Assembly (NCBI GenBank): GCA_017549085.1
Contig: JAFYVO010000149.1
Location: 1-21,606 of the forward strand
Direction of reading: 5' to 3'
Source of the DNA: Thermoguttaceae bacterium
Lineage (GTDB): Bacteria; Planctomycetota; Planctomycetia; Pirellulales; Thermoguttaceae
Length of the DNA stretch: 21,606 bases
Shown here: positions 15,850-21,606 of the stretch, in pieces
Layout: each line of letters begins with the position of its first letter
Numbering within the stretch: position 1 is the stretch's first letter
Notes under the pieces: generated by a model
What the model was told of the DNA's origin: nothing
What the model saw: only the letters and a program-made list of their open reading frames with translations
Databases searched by the model: none
Made by a program: the position numbers and the translations under genes

Positions 15850-17019
15850 CTAAAAAAATCGCGCTTTTGGAAATTGCAGCAAAAACGCCAAAACGTTCAT
15901 AGGAAAGGCGCCGCGGCGCTCCTCGTAAACGTTTGCGACGCCGTTGTAATATTCGCGAGCGAACGCAAGTCGCTTTTCCGCGTCCGCGACGCTTTTTTGC
16001 AAGTACGCAAAAGCCGGTAGCGCCGCAAGTTGAGGAAACTCCTCGCCCAACGCCTGCAGCGTCGGCGACCACGGGCGCGAACCGCCGTCGAAAGAAACGG
16101 TCGGACGCTCGAACTCCGCTTGCAAACGCAACGTCGCCAACGCCTCTTCGACTTCCCGCTCTTGCCGCGTCCAAGCTTGCGCCGCCGAGGTCAACGCCAA
16201 AAACAGATCGGAACGACGCGTCAACTCAACGTCGACGTTCGACTTAGCGCAACGCAAGCGTCGGTTCAAGTCGATCAACGAGTTCGCGTCGGCGACGAAA
16301 GAACAAAACGAGTAAATGAAGAAATAGACTAACGTTCCTAATATCGCGCCCCAAAACGCGGCAAAGAAAAAGTCCTCTTTCGCCGCCCCGGAAAGCGCGC
16401 CTCCCCCCAAAGCGGCGCACGCCAACATCCCTCGGAAGCTAACAAGCGACACGACGTCCATCTTCTCGCGAACGACGCTCTCTTCGCCTTTCGTCGAAAT
16501 ATACAAACATTGCGATTCGTCGGCGACAATTTCAGGAACGGACGCGTCAGCTCGAAAGCGCGCTTTTCCCAAGACGTAAACCTCGGAATCAAGCGGAATA
16601 CCGTATTCCCTCACTCGCAAAACGGGACTCAAGAGCCGTTCGCCCAAAAGTCGGGGGCGCAAATCGCCCCCTCGCGTCACGACGTCGACGCTTCCCGTTT
16701 CGTCGCGCACGGTAAAGCGCTTCAATCGCTTCGCCGGACGCGAAACCGGAAACCACTCGCCGCCGACCGACTTTTGAAGCTCGTTGCGAAGGTAAACGCA
16801 AGGCAAACCGGAAATTGAAGCGATCAACGGTCGAGCGTTTTCGAGCGTCGCCTTCCCGCGCAACTCGACCGTTCCGATAAAAACGCCCTTGGCCTTCACG
16901 GTCGGCGTTTCCTCAATTAAACGCTTCTCGCGCATTACCTTAAACGTTTTGACCAACGACGCGCCGAGCGTCGCCGCGCAAACGCCGGCAAAAACTATTC
17001 GCGCGACAAAGACTAACAT
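15850..17019 (-). CDS. GIDE-LemA fusion membrane protein, copy 2
   Basis: 389 residues with the same architecture as the next gene: TM1 about 3-25, GIDE-like domain about 43-180 (KGVFIGTVELRG, SISGLPCVYLRNEL, FTVRDETGSVDV, EYGIPLDSEVYVLGK), hydrophobic segments about 195-212 and 217-242, and LemA about 248-389 (SNVDVELTRRSDL, DAEKRLAFAREYYNGVANVYEE, FPMNVLAFLLQFPKARFF). The two proteins clearly arose by duplication but are diverged. This copy lacks the Lys/Thr-rich insertion and stops right after the KARFF end of LemA, without copy 1's tail. The LemA family is membrane-tethered and of unknown function. ATG 17019 begins the first membrane helix, and its ribosome site is weak. It lies 36 bp downstream of the TatD-family gene and is likely cotranscribed. 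Confidence 0.85.
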   Translation of the reverse strand: MLVFVARIVFAGVCAATLGASLVKTFKVMREKRLIEETPTVKAKGVFIGTVELRGKATLENARPLIASISGLPCVYLRNELQKSVGGEWFPVSRPAKRLKRFTVRDETGSVDVVTRGGDLRPRLLGERLLSPVLRVREYGIPLDSEVYVLGKARFRADASVPEIVADESQCLYISTKGEESVVREKMDVVSLVSFRGMLACAALGGGALSGAAKEDFFFAAFWGAILGTLVYFFIYSFCSFVADANSLIDLNRRLRCAKSNVDVELTRRSDLFLALTSAAQAWTRQEREVEEALATLRLQAEFERPTVSFDGGSRPWSPTLQALGEEFPQLAALPAFAYLQKSVADAEKRLAFAREYYNGVANVYEERRGAFPMNVLAFLLQFPKARFF

Positions 17020-17055
17020 TACCGTCTCTTAATATTCTTCGACAACGCGCCGACC

Positions 17056-17928
17056 TCAACGAGTCGGCCAGGCTTGAAAGAAGCGTTTTTCGTTCAGCGT
17101 GAGTTGACGGTAAAGCTCGTCGACAGGCGTTTTACGAATCGCCGCGATCTCCTCCGCGACGTCGACGACCGACGCCGGAGCGCTCAACAACGTTCCGTCC
17201 TCGGCCCGCGCTTCGACGGCGAACGACGCGATTTGACTCAACGGCTTCCCGTATCCGTTCGGAGGAAGCGGCGTCGGCGCGTCGCTCTCGACTAAAATCC
17301 GGTCGCGCGGGACTTTAGCGACCGTCTCCCGAGCGCGAACCGCGTTCGGAGCGACGCAACGCGGCGAAAACGAGAAGAAAACGTTCGACGAAAGCGCCCG
17401 CTCGATCTCCGCTTCGGTCGCCGTCCAAGAATGCAGAAGCCAAACCGGAACCTTCGAATAATCGCGCAAAATATTCAACGTCAAGTCGTTAGCGCGCACC
17501 GAATGAACGACGACAGGAAGTCGCCGCTCGTTCGCGATTTCGAGTTGCGTTCGAAACGCCGCCTCTTGCGACGCCGCGTCAAGATTCCGAACCGCGAAGT
17601 CAAGTCCGACTTCGCCCAACGCCGCTCCGGAAACGCCGTCCGCGCAAACGGTTGCGTCCAACATCATCTTCAACGCCGTCGCCCAATCCCCCTCGACGCG
17701 CCCGACGTTCCAAGGATGAACGCCGAACGTCGGAAAAACGTCCGGATATTTTTTCGCGATCGCCGCCGTTTTTTTCCAGTCCGCCGGCGACGTCCCGCAA
17801 CACACGAAACGTCGAACGCCGCGCGCTCTCGCCCGCTCAAAATAAACCGTTAAATCGTCGCCAAAACGCCCGTCTTGCAAGTGCGAATGAACGTCGCTAA
17901 GCGCCGCCGTCGGCTCCGTAAACCCCAT
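17056..17928 (-). CDS. TatD-family metal-dependent hydrolase
   Basis: 290 residues. Amidohydrolase-like TIM barrel. Characterised family members are Mg/Zn-dependent deoxyribonucleases (3'-5' exonuclease or AP endonuclease), and TatD is not part of the Tat translocase. Metal ligands: H14 and H16 in DVHSHL, E106 in GEVGLDF, H142 in VVVHSVRA, H166 in LLHSW, D216 in VESDAP. GVHPWN (69-74) is also typical. The full family length is present. The start is ATG 17928, since AAGGAAGG lies about 9 nt upstream and the barrel begins there. The in-frame ATG at 17967 would add 13 residues and overlaps that ribosome site. It is first of a leftward trio with the two GIDE-LemA genes. I found no convincing promoter in 17929-18024. 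Paralogues (YcfH, YjjV, TatD) cannot be told apart from this alone. Confidence 0.9.
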   Translation of the reverse strand: MGFTEPTAALSDVHSHLQDGRFGDDLTVYFERARARGVRRFVCCGTSPADWKKTAAIAKKYPDVFPTFGVHPWNVGRVEGDWATALKMMLDATVCADGVSGAALGEVGLDFAVRNLDAASQEAAFRTQLEIANERRLPVVVHSVRANDLTLNILRDYSKVPVWLLHSWTATEAEIERALSSNVFFSFSPRCVAPNAVRARETVAKVPRDRILVESDAPTPLPPNGYGKPLSQIASFAVEARAEDGTLLSAPASVVDVAEEIAAIRKTPVDELYRQLTLNEKRFFQAWPTR

Positions 17929-18023
17929 TGTTAAACGCCTTCCTTTTCCTAATAGCGCGTTTTCCAAGAGACGACGCCGTTTAACCGTCTAAGCCGTCGC
18001 CGCCGCTCGTCGCGAATAAAATT

Positions 18024-18068
18024 CAATAAAAAACGACGCGAACCTCGCTTGGCGCGGCCCGCGTCGTT
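18024..18068 (-). terminator. Intrinsic terminator after the HtrA-type protease gene
   Basis: Read leftward: stem AACGACGCG (18068-18060) with CGCGTCGTT (18040-18032), 19-nt GC-rich loop, then a T run TTTTTT (18033-18028) and ATT. It lies about 130 bp past the protease stop codon and separates it from the TatD gene. Confidence 0.75.
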
Positions 18069-18197
18069 AAGACGTTTCGTCGAACGCAAAAGTTTCGACG
18101 TTTCTTTTAAATTTTTCGCCGTCTTAGTTCGACGGTCGAATCCGACGCTTCGCGCAACCGTCCCAAACCGCGCCGATTCGGAACTTAACGCCCGTCG

Positions 18198-19844
18198 TTA
18201 TCGATTCAAATCGATTTCGAGAAAATAAGCGCGGTCGCCGCGAATCAAGTAAACGCGCGCTTTGCCGCCGTCGATTCGCGCAAATTCGTCCTTCTTTTGC
18301 GCGATGTAGTACAGATTGTCGAGAGACGCGACGCTCAACTGTCCTTCTTTCGCGTCGCCGACGCCGAAACCGAAGATCAAGTCGCCCTCTTGAACGCGGG
18401 CGTCGCCGCCGGTCAACAGGCCGTTTTTCACCGCTCGCGTTACCGTTACGCCGCCGTTCGGAGCGAAGTTAAAGTCGCCGATAGAAACGGCTTGCAACTT
18501 CGGATAACGTTCGCGATATTCCTCGGGGGAAGTCGTTTCGACCTCGACGCCAAGGACGCGCCAAACTTGCGCCGCGCGTTTCGTTCCCTCAAAAGACGAG
18601 GGCGTCGGCGCCGTTTCAGAACCGTCGAAATCGGCGGCGTCCAAGTTTTCGTCGATCGCCTCCGCGACGGCGTCGGAAGTCGCGGCTTCCGCGTATCTTT
18701 CCGAAACAAACGCGCTCGAAGTCGCGGAACGGCGGGGCTTGCGCGCGGCGAACGTTTCGCCGCGTTCGATCGCCAAGTCGCTAAACGCGACGACGGTTTC
18801 CTTCGTTTCGCCGCCTCGTTGGAAACGCAATTCGGCGACGTCGGTTAAATCCATTCCAATAAGCGAACACGTAAAGTCAAGGGACGAGCGCACTTCAAAA
18901 CCGTTCGACGACATAAGAACGTCGCCCGGTTCGATCCCGGCTTGCGCGGCCGGGCTCTTCGGCTCGACCGAATCGACGACCAAGCAGTCTTCGCCGTTGC
19001 CGTCGACCGGATATTCCGGCGACGCGGCGTCGACAACGCGGAATTTTAGCCCGTGATGCGTCATTTTCGCAACGGATTGCCGAATCATCCGTTCCGCGAC
19101 CGCCGCGACGACGTCGATCGGAATCGCAAACGCAATATTTTCAGCTTCTTCGCGCACGGCGGCGTTGAGCCCGATCATTTCGCCGTCGGCGTTGATGAGC
19201 GGCCCGCCGGAATTGCCAGGATTGACCGCCGCGTCGGTTTGAATCACGGACTCATACGACAACGCGTCGCTTACTTCAAGCGGACGTCCAAGCGCGCTAA
19301 CGATCCCCTTTGTAACCGAACCGCCGTATCCGTAAGGGTTTCCAATCGCCCAAACGTCTTCCGCCAAGTCGACGAGTTCCGAACGCCCCATCCGAATTTT
19401 CTTCATCGGCGTTTTGGGCTTAATCTTCAAAATCGCCAAGTCGGTCGCGACGTCGTTGCGAATCAACTCGACGTCGCGATAACGTTCGCCGTCGGCGGCG
19501 ACGACTTCCAACTTCAGCAAGCCTTTAACGACGTGATAGTTCGTCAGGATATACCCGCGTTCGTCGACGACGACGCCGGTTCCCATCCCGTTGTACACGT
19601 CGTACTGAGCGTTGGCGCGTTTTCCGACTTCGCACTGTTTTTCGCCTTGGATGCTAACGACCGACTCGCGCGTTTCCTTAATTCGCTCAACGATGGGAGA
19701 TTTCGGCGTTCGCAACCAACGTTGTTCGTCGCCGCCGTCGGCCCAAGTCGCCGACGTCGCCGTCGCGGCCGCCGTCAAGGCGCAGAAAAACGTCGCCCAA
19801 CGCAGACGTCCGCCGTTCCAGTTCCCAACCAACCGTTTTTTCAT
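18198..19844 (-). CDS. HtrA/DegP-type serine protease (S1C family), exported
   Basis: 548 residues. Signal peptide about 1-35 (basic MKKRLVGNWNGGRLR, hydrophobic core, TWA at 33-35) implies the periplasm or cell surface. Trypsin-like domain with the complete triad: H104 in TNYHVVK, D135 in ATDLAILK, S212 in NPGNSGGPL. A first PDZ domain at about 285-350 (VEPKSPAAQAGIEPGDVL) is clear. A low-complexity Ala/Glu/Asp/Ser linker (about 366-425) follows, and then a second, more divergent PDZ-like region about 430-545 (VKNGLLTGGDARVQEGDLIFGFG). It degrades or refolds damaged envelope proteins by family analogy. ATG 19844 is chosen because it begins the signal peptide. A TTG at 19859 would add MGDIP. 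The ribosome site is weak for either. It has its own terminator downstream, and no clear promoter was found upstream. Confidence 0.93.
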   Translation of the reverse strand: MKKRLVGNWNGGRLRWATFFCALTAAATATSATWADGGDEQRWLRTPKSPIVERIKETRESVVSIQGEKQCEVGKRANAQYDVYNGMGTGVVVDERGYILTNYHVVKGLLKLEVVAADGERYRDVELIRNDVATDLAILKIKPKTPMKKIRMGRSELVDLAEDVWAIGNPYGYGGSVTKGIVSALGRPLEVSDALSYESVIQTDAAVNPGNSGGPLINADGEMIGLNAAVREEAENIAFAIPIDVVAAVAERMIRQSVAKMTHHGLKFRVVDAASPEYPVDGNGEDCLVVDSVEPKSPAAQAGIEPGDVLMSSNGFEVRSSLDFTCSLIGMDLTDVAELRFQRGGETKETVVAFSDLAIERGETFAARKPRRSATSSAFVSERYAEAATSDAVAEAIDENLDAADFDGSETAPTPSSFEGTKRAAQVWRVLGVEVETTSPEEYRERYPKLQAVSIGDFNFAPNGGVTVTRAVKNGLLTGGDARVQEGDLIFGFGVGDAKEGQLSVASLDNLYYIAQKKDEFARIDGGKARVYLIRGDRAYFLEIDLNR

Positions 19845-20357
19845 AGGAATATCGCCCAACCCAAATTTGCCCGGCGCGCCGTCAAAGGTCGCCGCGCCGA
19901 ACCGTCTTTGTTTCCTCGTCGCGTCAAACTTTAAGCAAAACGAAAAATTTTCGCTGAAAAACCGAAATTTCTCCGTTTTCCTTCATTTAACGGCAATTCG
20001 AAAACGCCGCTTTTTTCGGAGTTTTTTACTCAAAAATTTTCTCGATCCAAGCGACGCGGAAGCCCGCCGTCCCGCTCGAATCGGATATTCCGTTCATCGG
20101 GCGCCCGCGGCGGACGACTTAAGTCTTTTATTCCTTTTTTACACTTTACGCGGAATATTCAGTTAAATTTTCTCTTCGTTCTCCGTTTTGACCTTTCGCT
20201 AAAATAACGCGCTCGCCCAAAATATCTTAAACCGCTCGTCCGCGCCAAACCCCCAAATCATCCAAAACACCCATTTTACCCAAACGCCCAAACGCTTTAT
20301 TTTATTCTTTCCTATTCCTCGCGTCTTGCCTATTCTTCGCCAAACTCCGCGTCGCGC
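19845..20357. other. Gene-poor intergenic region upstream of the protease
   Basis: About 510 bp. The half next to the protease gene is A/T-rich with repeated AAAATTTTC-type words around 19940-20045. From about 20228 to 20345 the plus strand is almost free of G and contains four C tracts (20250-20254, 20270-20272, 20279-20281, 20287-20289), which are G tracts on the minus strand. No credible gene on either strand, and no near-consensus leftward promoter recognised. Confidence 0.5.
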
Positions 20358-20627
20358 TTATTCATCCGGTTTTAACAGGATATAGCAGCAAAGAATCAAA
20401 ACAAAACCGCTCGTCGCGACGCAGTGCCCCACCGCGTCCGGCACCGGAAGCGCGATTCGCCGCCCGCTCGCCCCGGCAAAAGCCGACGCAAGGCCTTCGT
20501 CCCCCCAACGCTTCACGACGACCTGCGCGACGCCGTCCCGCAACACCGCCTGCTGAACGACAACCATCTCGACGCCGAACGCCAGCAACAAAAATCCGGC
20601 GAACGCGACCCGTTCTCTCTTCGTCAT
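20358..20627 (-). CDS. Small putative two-helix membrane protein
   Basis: 89 residues. Basic start (MTKRER), a hydrophobic helix about 8-30 (VAFAGFLLLAFG then VEMVVVQQAVL), a hydrophilic loop of about 35 residues, and a second hydrophobic helix about 66-85 (VATSGFVLILCCYILL) before a short charged tail (KPDE). The pattern of two membrane helices with basic ends supports a real protein, but I recognise no family. ATG 20627 is preferred with GGGAG about 5 nt upstream. The in-frame GTG at 20633 directly abuts that site. It stands alone, leftward, with a leader carrying a small hairpin (GACGC 20647-20651 with GCGTC 20655-20659) and a TA palindrome. An overlapping 135-codon frame is Arg-rich and judged a shadow. 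Confidence 0.5.
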   Translation of the reverse strand: MTKRERVAFAGFLLLAFGVEMVVVQQAVLRDGVAQVVVKRWGDEGLASAFAGASGRRIALPVPDAVGHCVATSGFVLILCCYILLKPDE

Positions 20628-20674
20628 CCTCACTCCCGTCGGGCTTGACGCTTTGCGTCCGCCGCGTTTTCCCC

Positions 20675-20688
20675 TTAATATATATTAA
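20675..20688. repeat. Perfect 14-bp TA palindrome
   Basis: TTAATATATATTAA reads the same on both strands. It lies about 50 bp upstream of the small membrane protein's start and could be an operator or an A/T-rich promoter element. I could not place a good -35 for either strand around it. Confidence 0.5.
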
Positions 20689-20892
20689 TGGCGCGCTCCG
20701 CCTTGCCGTCGGCGCCGCTTTCCGCCGTTTCAAGATATTATACGACGCCGAAACGTCGCGAACGGGCAAGTGAAAATTCGTCTCTCTTTTTGCGCGACGC
20801 GCTCAGAAGCCGACAAAGTCTTTTTATTCGGCAAAATCAAAAAAATTAAGCGCGCCGGATAAAAAAGTTCGAAAAATATAAAGGGGCGCGTC

Positions 20893-20921
20893 TTGAAATT
20901 TGACGACAAACCGATTATCAT
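20893..20921 (+). promoter_or_regulatory. Sigma-70-type promoter for the TPR protein gene
   Basis: -35 TTGAAA (20893-20898), 17-bp spacer, -10 TATCAT (20916-20921); five of six positions match consensus in each box. Predicted start near 20928 gives a leader of about 100 nt. The rest of 20628-21031 holds only A/T-rich DNA and no other credible gene. Confidence 0.6.
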
Positions 20922-21031
20922 AAACGAAGGAAGTATTTTTTCGGAATCGTCGAAATTTTCCTCCGCCGTCGTTTTTCTTGTTTTCTCAACGAGACGACGG
21001 CGCGCAACCGAGCGTTTTATGGAGTCGGAAT

Positions 21032-21606
21032 ATGTTCAATCGAAAATTTTGCCGAGCGTCGCTCGGATTGGCGTTGAGCGCGGCCTTGGGCGCCGCCTCG
21101 TTGACGGTCGCGCAAGATTCGGGCGCTTCCGATTACGTTCGCGGCGCGAGTCGTTTTGCCGCCGGCGATTTCGTTCAAGCGACGGTCGCTTTTGACGAAG
21201 CCATCGCCGCGAAAAGCGAAGATCCGCGCGTTTATTACTTCCGCGGACTCTGCGCCGCTCGCCAAAACGATCCCGCTTCCGCCGCCGCGTTCTTCGCAAC
21301 CGGCGCTCGTTTGGAACTCGCAAGCCCGAAAGGTCGCCTCGTCGCCGTCGACGCCGCGTTGACGACGATTCAAGGCGCCGAACGCGCGATGATCGAAGCC
21401 GCTCGCGCCCAAGCTCGCGCCGATTGGAAAGCGCAAGAAATCGCTCGCCAAAACGCGCTCTACGGCGAATCGCTCGACCGTCAACGCGCTCGCCTTGCGA
21501 CGTCGACGAAAACCGAAGGTTCCGCGAAAACGGCCGCGTCGAGCAAAGCGTTGTCGTTCCCGGGCGTTCGTCCGTTTTTCCGCGGCGAAACCCCGGCGCA
21601 TCAAGC
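21032..21606 (+). CDS. Secreted TPR-repeat protein (partial, C-terminus off the right edge)
   Basis: 191 codons are visible with no stop. The signal peptide spans about 1-27 (MFNRKFCR, hydrophobic LGLALSAALGAASL, cleavage expected after T25-V26-A27). Residues about 33-95 look like two TPR units: YVRGASRFAAGDFVQATVAF-type helices, then VYYFRGLCAARQNDPASAAAF. A longer Ala/Arg-rich helical stretch (about 105-155) follows, and then a Ser/Thr/Lys-rich segment (158-173). TPRs are protein-binding scaffolds, and no enzymatic motif is visible. ATG 21032 has GGAG (21021-21024) 7 nt upstream. An overlapping ATG at 21019 is in another frame. It is divergent from the small membrane protein gene. Confidence 0.8.
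   Translation, partial: MFNRKFCRASLGLALSAALGAASLTVAQDSGASDYVRGASRFAAGDFVQATVAFDEAIAAKSEDPRVYYFRGLCAARQNDPASAAAFFATGARLELASPKGRLVAVDAALTTIQGAERAMIEAARAQARADWKAQEIARQNALYGESLDRQRARLATSTKTEGSAKTAASSKALSFPGVRPFFRGETPAHQ

Noticed and set aside
20362..20769. 135-codon leftward frame overlapping the small membrane protein
   Set aside because: Arg-rich, and no hydrophobic pattern like that of the overlapping frame. The 89-residue frame has a better start and membrane helices.
20893..21195. 100-codon rightward frame starting just inside the TPR gene's promoter
   Set aside because: Its start overlaps the -35 box and it runs out of frame through the signal peptide of the TPR protein, which has its own ribosome site.

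Overview
The window looks like a chromosomal segment from a planctomycete (phylum Planctomycetota). This is inferred from gene content, not from an rRNA. The pointers are: a Ser/Thr kinase whose N-terminus has the planctomycete-style short helical domain ending in a 'YLTKYQ...G...GFYYGDYRI' pattern just before the kinase core; a secreted DUF1080 (3-keto-disaccharide hydrolase-like) protein; a leucine-rich-repeat lipoprotein; and two GIDE-LemA membrane proteins. Coding DNA is moderately GC-rich and dominated by CG-containing words, while several intergenic stretches are strikingly AT-rich. I see no tRNA, rRNA, CRISPR array, insertion sequence or phage gene.

Layout. (1) 1-3174: a leftward kinase carrying a degenerate receiver domain and truncated by the window edge, divergent from two lipoprotein genes (a 93-residue orphan and an LRR protein). 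Each side has a sigma-70-type promoter with a 17-bp spacer. (2) 3305-7781: single genes separated by strong intrinsic terminators: DUF1080 protein, hemC, and tkt, the last closed by two tandem terminators. (3) 7782-8630: about 850 bp without a credible gene. It is AT-rich and ends in an almost consensus promoter and a roughly 290-nt leader. (4) 8631-14372: dnaG (TTG start), rpoD (GTG start) and mtaB, a rightward cluster resembling the macromolecular-synthesis operon without rpsU. (5) 14450-17928: a leftward group of two paralogous GIDE-LemA membrane proteins downstream of a TatD-family hydrolase. (6) 18198-19844: a leftward HtrA/DegP-type periplasmic protease with its own terminator. (7) 19845-21606: mostly gene-poor DNA with a small two-helix membrane protein (leftward) and, divergently, the start of a secreted TPR protein that runs off the right edge.

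Most genes are housekeeping: heme synthesis, pentose phosphate pathway, replication priming, the primary sigma factor, tRNA modification and periplasmic quality control. The less ordinary parts are the kinase with a receiver lacking its phospho-acceptor, the tandem GIDE-LemA pair, the insertions in MtaB, the AT-rich island with tandem terminators before dnaG, and the pairing switch between dnaG and rpoD. No wholly new multi-gene system is evident. The GIDE-LemA pair is the best candidate for something poorly characterised.
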